Assembly (NCBI RefSeq): GCF_042685365.1
Contig: NZ_JBHUMY010000012.1
Coordinates: 248,001 to 312,000 of the forward strand
Origin: Paenibacillus_AP thailandensis
GTDB taxonomy: Bacteria; Bacillota; Bacilli; Paenibacillales; Paenibacillaceae
Direction: 5' to 3'
Length of the DNA stretch: 64,000 nucleotides
The notes beneath the pieces were generated by a model. It did not search any database and was not told where the DNA came from. It saw nothing but the letters and a program-made list of their open reading frames with translations. Shown here in pieces: positions 7,453 through 14,873 of this stretch. A program made the translations under genes and the position numbers. The stretch's first letter is position 1; the number at the start of each line of letters is the position of its first letter.

Positions 7453-7668
7453 TTAATACGAACCGACATCGTTCTTCATGCTCTGCTGCGGCTGCACCTG
7501 AACGACCTCATAGAATTCTTCCGTGTATTCCGCCTCGACGGCTTCCGCATTCAGCAATTGTTCCAGCAGCGGGATAACGTCCGTGCATTTTTCTCCTTTT
7601 ATTCCGAGCGTTTCCGCCATAACGCGACCGTCCGGAAAAATACGGATTTGAATTTTTTCAGACATCAT
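7453..7668 (-). CDS. DUF2997 domain protein
   Basis: This 71-aa protein starts MMSEKIQIRIFPDGRVMAET; the second Met (7665) may be the true start. The core KIQIRIFPDGRV...GIKGEKCTDV followed by an acidic helix matches DUF2997, a small family that in cyanobacteria accompanies Ycf35 (DUF1257) proteins. It is the last gene of the six-gene operon, starting 9 nt after the AAA+ ATPase. Function is unknown; a small accessory or substrate protein of the ATPase/radical SAM module is the obvious hypothesis. Confidence 0.8.
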   Translation of the reverse strand: MMSEKIQIRIFPDGRVMAETLGIKGEKCTDVIPLLEQLLNAEAVEAEYTEEFYEVVQVQPQQSMKNDVGSY

Positions 7669-7677
7669 GTTTACCTC

Positions 7678-9357
7678 CTAGAAATCGATGGTCCTTCCTC
7701 CACGTTTCAACCGAATGTCGTCGCCTTTATTATCGAACGACGGCGGGGCGTATGCCGACGCATCTCCCTGCCTGCCGACATAGTCTTCGAGATCCTCCCG
7801 CGGGGTCGCAGTAACCGCACGCACGTTGGCCCAATGACGGATGGCGCGAATTTGCTCCGCTTGAGTAACGGAGAGCGGAACCGTATTAGTAATCGCCTTT
7901 TCGAAATCCTCCAAACGGACAGGCCGATTTTCCGCGTACGCTTCAAAAAGAGCGTCAATAACCAGCTGTTCGATCTCAGCGCCTACAAAACCCTCGCATA
8001 TTGAAGCCAAATGATCGAGCACGTCATCCGTCAGCTGGAACTCTCCGACAACTTCGTGGTCTTTCAACCGTTTGTTGCAATGAACCCTTAAGATCTCTTT
8101 CCTCTCCCGCTTGGTCGGCAAATCGACAAAGAAAATTTCGTCGAACCGCCCTTTACGCATCAATTCTGGCGGAAGACTGGAAATGTTGTTTGCCGTTGCG
8201 ATAACGAAGACGGGGCTTGTCTTTTCTTGCATCCAAGTCAGAAACTGACCGAAGATACGTGAAGAAGTACCGCTATCCCCGTTGCTTCCGATACCGCTAA
8301 ACCCTTTCTCGATCTCATCGATCCATAGAATGGAGGGGGAGATGGCTTCTGCAGTCTTGATCGCTTTGCGCATGTTTTCTTCGCTGCTGCCGACAATTCC
8401 GCTGAAAATTTTCCCCATGTCCAAACGCAGCAGAGGAAGCTGCCACATCGAACTGATCGATTTGCTGATCAAGCTTTTACCACAGCCGGGAACCCCTGTG
8501 ATCAGTACCCCTTTCGGCGCTGGCAAGCCGTATTTCCGTGCGGAGTCTAGCCAAGATTTGTTGCGCTTCGTCAGCCACCGTTTTAAATTTTCAAGGCCGC
8601 CTACATCCTCCAAGCGCAGATCGCTCCGAACAAACTCGAGAATGCCCGTTTTCTTAATGATCTGCTCCTTCTCCTCGAGAATGACCTCGACATCTGCGAT
8701 GTCTAGCTTCCCGTCCTCGACCATGGCCCGGGCAAAGGCGTTCTCCGCTTCCGACAACGTTAGACCCAACGCAGCTTTCGCGAGCCGTTCCTTTTCTTCG
8801 CCCGTCAGCAATATTTGAATTCTGCCGCTTTGCTCGTTTATGCTGATCATTTCATCGAGCACAGCCATAATTTCATCGAAAGTCGGCAGATCGAAATCAA
8901 CGATCGTAATATCCTTCTGCAAATCCTCCGGAAGGATCATAAACGGGGAAGTGAAAATGACGTTAATCGGATAAGCGCTCTGTTTAATATGCGACAACAT
9001 ATCCCGCAGCTTGCGAATGACTTGAAAGTCGGGAAGCCGTCCTTGTCCGCCGAGGTACACGTGAAAATCTTGCAGTACGACGACGCAAGGCTTATCGTAC
9101 TTTTCGATAAACTCCAGAGCTTTTAACGGTTGTTTATAATCTCCCTTCGACTGGCCGTTGCCGTCGAGAATGCCGGTCGTTATCCGCCAAATCAACACCT
9201 CGCGGGGCGTTTTGATCAACTCCGCATCCTGCGCAACGGAGCGGATCAACGACAAAACACGATCTTCTTCCCATGTCTGAATATATAAATAAGGGAACCG
9301 CGCCTTCAATAAGTTTGCAAGTAACGTCTTGGTTCTCCTTTGGTTACCGATTGCCAT
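7678..9357 (-). CDS. Ycf46-like AAA+ ATPase
   Basis: The 559-aa protein has a degenerate N-terminal RecA-like domain (residues 1-170; it keeps a Walker-B-like VVVLQD at 92-97 but no P-loop) and a complete AAA+ module. Walker A GVPGCGKS is at 288-295, Walker B ILWIDE at 343-348, a sensor TANN at 388-391, and the arginine-finger motif RKGRFDE at 401-407, then a helical lid. The phrase LPLLRLDMGKIFSGIVG after the P-loop is typical of the Ycf46 group of AAA+ proteins known from cyanobacteria and plastids. The tail ends GGRTIDF, shared with the upstream membrane HhH protein. It is probably an ATP-driven remodeller at the centre of the operon; its target is unknown. Confidence 0.88.
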   Translation of the reverse strand: MAIGNQRRTKTLLANLLKARFPYLYIQTWEEDRVLSLIRSVAQDAELIKTPREVLIWRITTGILDGNGQSKGDYKQPLKALEFIEKYDKPCVVVLQDFHVYLGGQGRLPDFQVIRKLRDMLSHIKQSAYPINVIFTSPFMILPEDLQKDITIVDFDLPTFDEIMAVLDEMISINEQSGRIQILLTGEEKERLAKAALGLTLSEAENAFARAMVEDGKLDIADVEVILEEKEQIIKKTGILEFVRSDLRLEDVGGLENLKRWLTKRNKSWLDSARKYGLPAPKGVLITGVPGCGKSLISKSISSMWQLPLLRLDMGKIFSGIVGSSEENMRKAIKTAEAISPSILWIDEIEKGFSGIGSNGDSGTSSRIFGQFLTWMQEKTSPVFVIATANNISSLPPELMRKGRFDEIFFVDLPTKRERKEILRVHCNKRLKDHEVVGEFQLTDDVLDHLASICEGFVGAEIEQLVIDALFEAYAENRPVRLEDFEKAITNTVPLSVTQAEQIRAIRHWANVRAVTATPREDLEDYVGRQGDASAYAPPSFDNKGDDIRLKRGGRTIDF

Positions 9358-9378
9358 CGTGCAAGCTCCTTTTTCCCT

Positions 9379-10098
9379 TTAAAAGTCAATCTTTCTCCCG
9401 GACGAGGTCGTCTGCCGTTGAGGCGCCTGTTGAGAAAACGCGAGTTGCTCTCTCAGTTTCACGGCCGCCTGCTCCCTCAGTCCCATAACGGTCACGAACT
9501 CGTCAAATGACCGGAAGCCGCCGGTTTCCTGCCGTTTCAACACGATTTTTTTCGCCAAAATGATCCCGATTTGAGGAATCGCGGCAAGCTCCGTTTCGGA
9601 AGTCATATTGACATCGATCCGCTTGCCTGCGAACAAGCTGTCCGGAACGGGGGGATCGACCGTTGGTACTGTGCTCCGTTGTTCGAGCGGTTTTGTTAGT
9701 TTCGGCGGTTGGATAGGCTCGTTCAGGGCGGATTTGAATTTCCGTTCAGCCTCCTGTCTCAGCTTGGCAATCTTTTCTTTATCCAAAATACTCTCGTTTG
9801 CTTTGTATACATCCAATTGGATCAAGTAAGCAGGGCGGATTTTAAAGGCGTGCACCGCCGACAGTACCCATAATGCGACCGCAATGGCAGCGCCGATGCC
9901 CGCCCCGGCAGTGGCGAACACGGCAATGACCGCCGCTAAATAAACAATCCCCCAAATTCTCCACCGCTGATTTTTTACGACGGTTCCAATATAGAAAAAA
10001 GAAATGAAGCTGACGAACCCGAACGGCACCAACGTTAAGAGAACCCACCAGCTATTGATCAGCTCCCACGTTTTTCCTCTGTCTGTGTAGGTTTTCAT
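9379..10098 (-). CDS. membrane protein with C-terminal helix-hairpin-helix domain
   Basis: The 239-aa protein has two or three transmembrane helices in residues 15-85, a charged helical linker (90-125), a Pro-rich linker (130-155), and a ComEA-like helix-hairpin-helix region around 160-220 (RIDVNMTSETELAAIPQIG, then LAKKIVLKRQETGGF). HhH motifs usually bind DNA backbone, or sometimes protein. Unlike ComEA, the membrane part here is a multi-helix N-terminal block, so the side on which the HhH lies is not certain. The tail SSGRKIDF matches the end of the neighbouring AAA+ ATPase. Spacing to its neighbours is 21-26 nt. Confidence 0.75.
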   Translation of the reverse strand: MKTYTDRGKTWELINSWWVLLTLVPFGFVSFISFFYIGTVVKNQRWRIWGIVYLAAVIAVFATAGAGIGAAIAVALWVLSAVHAFKIRPAYLIQLDVYKANESILDKEKIAKLRQEAERKFKSALNEPIQPPKLTKPLEQRSTVPTVDPPVPDSLFAGKRIDVNMTSETELAAIPQIGIILAKKIVLKRQETGGFRSFDEFVTVMGLREQAAVKLREQLAFSQQAPQRQTTSSGRKIDF

Positions 10099-10124
10099 TC
10101 TTCTTCCGCCTTTCCGTTTCCGCT

Positions 10125-10577
10125 TTATCCTTTTAGAACATATGTAACCTGTATGGAGTTATCCTCGAGGATTTCTTCCTTCTCCAACAGCAACCCTTGG
10201 TTTTTGGCTTTTTCCAGTAAATCGTTGTAGACCCTCTGCTGTAAATAGTGGTTATACGCGGATTCTACCTTGTCCACCCATTCCTCAAACGCGTTTCGAT
10301 CAGCCGATTCGGGAACAACGAGAACATAACGGCCGTCATCATGGACTAGAAAAGTCGCCTCGTTACTATTTTCAAATAGGAGATGATCGGCGGATTCCGC
10401 TGTTCGGAGCGTGCAGCTCCATTCCTCAAGCGCTTGCTTCAACAACGCCTCATCCTTCATTCTTGTCGGGATCAACATATATGATTGCTCTTTGCTTTCC
10501 AAACGTTTGGAAATGCCTTCGGCGATTTCTTTCGTTAAGGCGATAGCAAGGGGAATCAATACGACTTCTACGCTCAT
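10125..10577 (-). CDS. DUF1257/Ycf35-like protein (tentative)
   Basis: The 150-aa protein starts MSVEVVLIPLAIALTKEIAE and ends with a pattern YNDLLEKAKNQGLLLEKEEI...IQVTYVLKG resembling the C-terminal part of DUF1257 (Ycf35) proteins, whose genes accompany DUF2997 and sometimes Ycf46 in cyanobacteria. The N-terminal half has a hydrophobic helix, then an alpha/beta region. Its ATG overlaps the radical SAM stop (ATGA, 10574-10577), so it is translationally coupled to it. The family assignment is from memory of the pattern and should be treated as tentative; membership in the operon is firm. Confidence 0.6.
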   Translation of the reverse strand: MSVEVVLIPLAIALTKEIAEGISKRLESKEQSYMLIPTRMKDEALLKQALEEWSCTLRTAESADHLLFENSNEATFLVHDDGRYVLVVPESADRNAFEEWVDKVESAYNHYLQQRVYNDLLEKAKNQGLLLEKEEILEDNSIQVTYVLKG

Positions 10578-11206
10578 GTCCTCGTCTCCTTACGTTCATA
10601 TCCTAATTGCAACAATAGTTCCAAATCTGCCGGTTCCGCCATTCCGTTGGCGGTAATCGTTCCGTCGGGATGCAGTCGAATTTCAAGCTTGTTCGAGATC
10701 GACCCAAGCCGCTCCTGAAGATGAGAATATCGGGGCGTTAAAAACCGATATTGTTGGTTTTTGGATCCAATCCACGGCCGGCTAACGTCGTGCAGTTTTT
10801 TTATGTAAGGACCGTCAATTAGCAAATCCGTATATTTCAGCAACTGGTGCCAACCTGCATTGTCCGATCGCTGAAGCGTCTCGTAGGTGTACCCCGAAAA
10901 CGTTACCACCGATAATTGCAGTTCTTTAACGCGCTTCGCGATCTTGCTTAACCCGCCGGCTTGGCTGAACGGCTCTCCTCCCAAAAAGGTGACGCCCTCC
11001 AACTCCGGAGCGGACCGCAGCGTCGCTTCAATATCACGAATAAGCCGGTCCGCCTCCCAAATTTCCCCCCCGTTCATATCCCATGTATGAGGGTTAAAAC
11101 AACCATCGCACCGGATCGGACACCCCTGCACCCAGATGGCGTAACGCAAACCAGGCCCTTCGACTTCCGTTTTCCGTACGATTCTCGATATCCGGATCGA
11201 TTGCAT
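10574..11206 (-). CDS. radical SAM protein, activating-enzyme type
   Basis: The 210-aa protein begins MQSIRISRIVRKTEVEGPGL; a TTG further upstream is in frame, but the AGGTG site points to the ATG at 11206. It carries the radical SAM 4Fe-4S motif CxxxCxxC at Cys29, Cys33 and Cys36 (GCPIRCDGC), and the SAM-binding GGE motif in FLGGEPFSQ. Size and sequence resemble the NrdG/PflA activating enzymes, but no glycyl-radical enzyme lies nearby. The C-terminal extension LEIRLHPDGTITANG resembles the start of DUF2997. It is coupled to the DUF1257-like gene. It probably modifies or activates a partner in this operon. Confidence 0.85.
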   Translation of the reverse strand: MQSIRISRIVRKTEVEGPGLRYAIWVQGCPIRCDGCFNPHTWDMNGGEIWEADRLIRDIEATLRSAPELEGVTFLGGEPFSQAGGLSKIAKRVKELQLSVVTFSGYTYETLQRSDNAGWHQLLKYTDLLIDGPYIKKLHDVSRPWIGSKNQQYRFLTPRYSHLQERLGSISNKLEIRLHPDGTITANGMAEPADLELLLQLGYERKETRT

Positions 11207-11245
11207 CCCATCACCTGTTTTCCGCAAGTTTTTATAGTGACGAAT

Positions 11246-11500
11246 CTATGTCCATATCGCTTTTGCGGCGATCACAGACATGGCAGTCGCGGCCTCATCT
11301 CCGAAGAGTCGCTCATACATAATAACGACTCTTACAAAAATCCACCCGAACCCCCTGGCGACCATATTAAAAATAAATGACAACACCCCTAACCGCCAAA
11401 GAACGAACAATGCAACCAGAAAGAGAAAAAAACCGACACCTTTCGCCCCGAGTCTAGCCAAAATAAGTAATACGATAATCCCGCCGATGATATAAAACAA
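11246..11500 (-). CDS. small hydrophobic membrane protein, first gene of the Ycf46-like operon
   Basis: This 84-aa frame uses a TTG start behind GAGGGG (spacing 11) and reads MFYIIGGIIVLLILARLGAK. It has two hydrophobic helices in residues 2-45, an amphipathic aromatic segment (FGWIFVRVVIMYERLF) and a short Ala-rich tail. No family is recognised. It lies 39 nt upstream of the radical SAM gene in the same direction and is probably the first gene of the operon. The hydrophobicity and clean end suggest a real gene, though the start codon is uncertain. Confidence 0.6.
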   Translation of the reverse strand: MFYIIGGIIVLLILARLGAKGVGFFLFLVALFVLWRLGVLSFIFNMVARGFGWIFVRVVIMYERLFGDEAATAMSVIAAKAIWT

Positions 11501-11837
11501 GCTTCTTCTGTCCCCTCAACTTTGGTAAAAAAAGACGGATTGTTACGATGTGATTTTATCATATAAACAATAGAAATTGTATAAATAGATCAAGAGGTCT
11601 TTCAATTTAAAAGCAAACAAAAGGATTGATGATAACTCATAATTCCAGAAAAAACGTGTTTTATTATGATCTAAGGAGAAGATTTACAATTCTGAGCGAT
11701 TAGTTTAATAAGAAACTATACTCTTCCAGTTGATCTAATCAAGAGGTTGTGTAAACTCTCAAACCGAATCTATATTCCAATAAGAGAGGGTTATTGAGGA
11801 ACTGCTCCCCGACCTATATCCATGCATGGTCCGGCGG

Positions 11838-12002
11838 CTATTTTTTTGGAATGCGCCCCTTCAAGTTATCTTTCTCGTCATAGATCAATATGCACAAATC
11901 CTTGAAACTCCCTTTTAATTCAAAATATCGCTTCAACGCTTCCTCTTTCGTCATTGGCTCGCCGATCCGCTCCGATTTATACGCGATGTAGTACTTGTAC
12001 AT
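11838..12002 (-). CDS. hypothetical 54-aa protein
   Basis: The frame starts at ATG 12002 (MYKYYIAYKSERIGEPMTKE) and ends GRIPKK. The sequence looks like a normal small soluble alpha/beta protein with balanced charge, and contains FELKGSFKDLCILIYDEKDN. No convincing ribosome site is visible; the start region lies inside a 22-bp inverted repeat (11991-12012). It may be a genuine short gene or the end of a decayed larger one, since the frame stays open about 60 nt further upstream. No family is recognised. Confidence 0.45.
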   Translation of the reverse strand: MYKYYIAYKSERIGEPMTKEEALKRYFELKGSFKDLCILIYDEKDNLKGRIPKK

Positions 12003-12012
12003 ATACAAGTAC

Positions 12013-12220
12013 TGTACAAGGAAACCACCATTTCTGTAACTAATTGTAGAATTTAATACTTAACCTTGAGCGGCTTTATTCCTCCAGCGTTGCCCCTGAA
12101 TGTCCCGGACGGCGAATGGCCTAAGGCGCAGTCTTGAATTTTAGGCTGCACTAACCTTCTTCTAAGGATTGCTTAAGGCAATTCCTTCATACTACATATC
12201 CGTACTCCTAATAAAACACG
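12013..12220. other. noncoding stretch upstream of an orphan plus-strand terminator
   Basis: No reading frame of quality is seen on either strand between the 54-aa gene and the hairpin at 12221. The sequence contains short self-complementary segments and ends in a strong plus-strand terminator without an obvious plus-strand gene, so a small RNA is possible. This is not supported beyond the terminator. Confidence 0.3.
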
Positions 12221-12262
12221 CGCTGGACCTGCATTCGATCGTGATGCAGGTCGCTTTTTTAA
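12221..12262 (+). terminator. orphan intrinsic terminator
   Basis: GACCTGCAT-tcgatcgtg-ATGCAGGTC followed by GCTTTTTT is a canonical hairpin and T run on the plus strand, with no recognised gene ahead of it. Confidence 0.7.
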
Positions 12263-12386
12263 GCTTGATTTGCCTGCGGCATCGTCGAAAAGCCGTCCCG
12301 AGCCGGATTTAAGCCCTAAGATCAAGACAGGATAACGAAAAGGCAACACCGGTGCCAAATCCGGCAATCCCCAGGTTCGGCGTAAC

Positions 12387-12422
12387 AAAAAAAAGAACAC
12401 CCATAGGATGCTCTTGGAATAA
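12387..12422 (-). terminator. intrinsic terminator (minus strand)
   Basis: On the minus strand an AGAGCATCC...GGGTGTTCT hairpin (with G-U pairs) is followed by a run of T. It lies downstream of the tRNA-Val unit, with no gene recognised in between. Confidence 0.5.
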
Positions 12423-12447
12423 TCGTCAATGTTCAAATTGAAATAAA

Positions 12448-12465
12448 GTACAAAAGCTTTTGTAC
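12448..12465. repeat. 18-bp perfect palindrome
   Basis: GTACAAAAGCTTTTGTAC reads the same on both strands. It lies in a gene-free stretch between the two minus-strand terminators and may be an operator or a hairpin; function is unknown. Confidence 0.6.
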
Positions 12466-12565
12466 CCGTTCCGGAAACGGACTCGGGCGGTGATGACGGC
12501 CTGTACATAAACGAAGCTCCGGTCCTCGCAGAGGTGGGATAGAAATTTCTTTTGATCAAAAAGCA

Positions 12566-12598
12566 AAAACCCGCGTCGCACAAGGCTTCGCGGGTTTT
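12566..12598 (-). terminator. terminator of the tRNA-Val unit
   Basis: On the minus strand AAAACCCGCG...CGCGGGTTTT TT follows the tRNA by about 10 nt. Confidence 0.8.
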
Positions 12599-12607
12599 CG
12601 CATCGTA

Positions 12608-12680
12608 TGATCTGTAGTGGGCTCGAACCACTGACCCCCACCCTGTCAAGATGGTGCTCTCCCAGCTGAGCTAACAGATC
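12608..12680 (-). tRNA. tRNA-Val (anticodon GAC)
   Basis: The minus strand gives a complete cloverleaf. Acceptor GATCTGT pairs with ACAGATC, the D stem is GCTC/GAGC, the anticodon stem CCATC/GGTGG encloses loop TTGACAG, and the T arm AGTGG-TTCGAGC-CCACT follows. Position 34-36 is GAC, reading valine GUC/GUU codons. CCA is not encoded. A consensus promoter and a terminator bracket it, so it is a single-tRNA unit. Confidence 0.93.
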
Positions 12681-12702
12681 GTATTTCGCGGTGACAAGAT
12701 AT

Positions 12703-12731
12703 AATATATCAAGAACGAGCCCACCTGTCAA
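12703..12731 (-). promoter_or_regulatory. sigma-A promoter of tRNA-Val
   Basis: On the minus strand TTGACA (12726-12731) and TATATT (12703-12708) are separated by exactly 17 nt, placing the start point about 15 nt before the tRNA. Confidence 0.85.
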
Positions 12732-12879
12732 CACATTTTCTCAATAATTTTAACAAACTTATGCAAGTACCCCAATCGGCTCATAATAGATACGTACCGT
12801 GCAACTTTTCGTAACGGCGTTCCGTCATAAAGGACAACCGAAATCATCCATAACAATTTTTATCAAAGAGGTGAAAGCC

Positions 12880-13866
12880 ATGAAAGCACGGCCTGTCATT
12901 ATGGTCGTTATGTTCGGCCTGCTGCTCACGCTGCTGGGCCAATCCGTTTTCGCATTCAGCGATACGGCGGGTGATCCCAACGAAGACAAAATCAATGCCC
13001 TGCGGGATCAAGGCGTTCTAAAAGGCATGGAAGACGATTTGTTTCGTCCCGAAGGAAATTTGAGCTACGCGGAAGGCATTTCGCTTATTGTGAAAGGACT
13101 TGATCTGAACACCGACAATATGCGTTTTGTACGGAAACCGCAAGTTTCCGATTATTTCGCCAACCTGAAAGACGAGGCTTGGTATGCCGACGCTTTTATC
13201 GCCGCGCATTACAACGGCCTCGATATCCCGGGCGACGTCAAAGCCGATGCGGTTATGACCCGCGAGCAGTACGCGCACAATCTGCTCCAGGCGATGATCG
13301 CAAAAGGCGAGTTCGCGTTTATCGAAATGTACGTCATGCTGACGGACGAGAAGGACGTGGATCCAGCGTATATGGACAGCGTTCAGAAGCTGCTCGTTTC
13401 GAATGTCGTGAAGCTCGACGAATCCGGCAAATTCTATCCCAAGAATCCGATTACCCGCAGCGAGGCTGCAGGCTGGCTGTACGACGTGATGCAGCAGGTG
13501 AAATCGTTGACGCCTGTCGTCACCTTGCCGGAGGAGAATGCCATGCCGCTATCCGATATTGCGCTTCAAGTAACCAAAGTAAACGAAGAAATCAACAAAG
13601 TGACGGTTTCCGCCCAAGCTCCGCATCCGGGCTACGGCATCCGCATCTCGTCGATCTCCTTTGAAGGCGATCAGGCATGGATTCATGTCGAAGCGGTGCA
13701 GCCGGATCCGGACAAAATGTATCCGCAAGTCATTACCGAAGTTCATGCCGACGCTTATGTGTCCAGCGGCTTTAAACCGGAGCTCGCCAATTCCGGCGAC
13801 ACGGCTTCTCCCGGCTTCAGCGGCGGCGGGGACGACGCCGTACAATCCGGCGGCCTGACGCAATAA
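12880..13866 (+). CDS. exported SLH-domain protein with PrcB_C-like C-terminus
   Basis: The 328-aa protein starts at ATG 12880 (MKARPVIMVVMFGLLLTLLG) after AAAGAGGTG. A signal peptide occupies about residues 1-26, with a likely cut after VFA. Residues 30-75 and 160-205 resemble S-layer homology repeats (INALRDQGVLKGM, then KFYPKNPITRSEAAGWLYDV). The region at about 235-300 (PGYGIRISSISFEGDQAWIHVEAVQPDP) resembles the PrcB_C domain found in cell-surface proteins. The Gly-rich tail is probably flexible. It probably anchors to cell-wall polymers. It is monocistronic, with a terminator at 13946. Confidence 0.75.
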   Translation: MKARPVIMVVMFGLLLTLLGQSVFAFSDTAGDPNEDKINALRDQGVLKGMEDDLFRPEGNLSYAEGISLIVKGLDLNTDNMRFVRKPQVSDYFANLKDEAWYADAFIAAHYNGLDIPGDVKADAVMTREQYAHNLLQAMIAKGEFAFIEMYVMLTDEKDVDPAYMDSVQKLLVSNVVKLDESGKFYPKNPITRSEAAGWLYDVMQQVKSLTPVVTLPEENAMPLSDIALQVTKVNEEINKVTVSAQAPHPGYGIRISSISFEGDQAWIHVEAVQPDPDKMYPQVITEVHADAYVSSGFKPELANSGDTASPGFSGGGDDAVQSGGLTQ

Positions 13867-13945
13867 ACCATCCGAGGCGACAAGACGAGGTTGCCCGCGC
13901 AAGTTTTTGCCCGCAAATCGTTAACGCTTGCCGCAAACGAAAGTC

Positions 13946-13994
13946 AAAAAAAGCTTTCTCCGATCCCAAGCCGGGAAACGGAGAAAGCTTTTTT
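13946..13994. terminator. bidirectional terminator between the SLH gene and ung
   Basis: AAAAAAAGCTTTCTCCG and CGGAGAAAGCTTTTTT pair across a 16-nt loop, with A/T runs on both sides, so it can end the plus-strand SLH transcript and the minus-strand ung transcript. Confidence 0.85.
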
Positions 13995-14061
13995 ATGGAC
14001 TGCCAAACTTGCCGCCCGCCTTCGCGGATTCTTTCACTTTAACGTTGGCCGTCATCGGGCG

Positions 14062-14757
14062 TCAATCCTTGGTCAACGCGGCAAGAGGGCGAATCGTCCA
14101 ATCGATCTCCGGCTTGCCGATCCGCCGCAGGATAGCGTTCGTACGGGAAAACGGCCTGCTTCCGAAAAATCCTCGATGCGCCGACAAAGGGCTCGGATGA
14201 GCCGACTCGATAATATAATGGCGCTCCCGGTTAATCCGCGACGCTTTATCCTGGGCATGCTTGCCCCATAATATAAAGACGACCGGCTCCTCCCTATCGT
14301 TTAACGCCGCGATAATCCGGTCCGTGAACCGTTCCCAGCCGATCCGCTGATGCGAGCCCGCCTGCCCGTCCTCTACCGTCAGCACCGTATTCAGCAGCAG
14401 TACGCCCTGCTTCGCCCAATCCGCCAAATAGCCGTGATCCGGGATCGGGCAGCCCAGGTCTTCGTTCAATTCCTTATAAATATTGCGGAGCGAAGGCGGC
14501 AGCTTGACGCCCGGCCGGACCGAGAAGCTGAGCCCGTGCGCCTGTCCCGGACCGTGATACGGATCCTGGCCTAGCAGCACGACGCGGGTCCGCTCATACG
14601 GCGTATATTGCAAAGCGCTGAAAATCCGCTCCCGCTCCGGGTACACGGTCCCTGCTTTATACCGGCCGTCGAGATATTCGAGCATCTCCTTGTAGTAGCT
14701 CTGCTCCATCTCGCTCTGCAAAATTTCAGTCCAATCGTTAAGCAACGTTTGCTGCAT
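14062..14757 (-). CDS. ung: uracil-DNA glycosylase, family 1
   Basis: The 231-aa enzyme removes uracil from DNA as the first step of base-excision repair. It has the water-activating motif GQDPYHG, the NTVLTVE region, ILWGKHAQ, and the minor-groove intercalation motif HPSPLSAHRG, all in the right order for UNG. The start is taken at the third ATG (MQQTLLNDWTEI), because the family usually starts close to this point; in-frame ATGs at 14781 and 14769 would add 8 or 4 residues. It is transcribed alone. Confidence 0.95.
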   Translation of the reverse strand: MQQTLLNDWTEILQSEMEQSYYKEMLEYLDGRYKAGTVYPERERIFSALQYTPYERTRVVLLGQDPYHGPGQAHGLSFSVRPGVKLPPSLRNIYKELNEDLGCPIPDHGYLADWAKQGVLLLNTVLTVEDGQAGSHQRIGWERFTDRIIAALNDREEPVVFILWGKHAQDKASRINRERHYIIESAHPSPLSAHRGFFGSRPFSRTNAILRRIGKPEIDWTIRPLAALTKD

Positions 14758-14873
14758 GATGCCGCACATCCTCTCGCCCAATCATTCCTGCTTATCCTCG
14801 TAAACAATAATAAATAATTGTACAGGAGAATATCGATTCGAACAACCGGACGAACGGGGTCAAGCCGTAACGG

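Noticed and set aside
8280..11400. Plus-strand frames over the Ycf46-like operon
   Set aside because: Short, without ribosome sites, antisense to genes with clear motifs.
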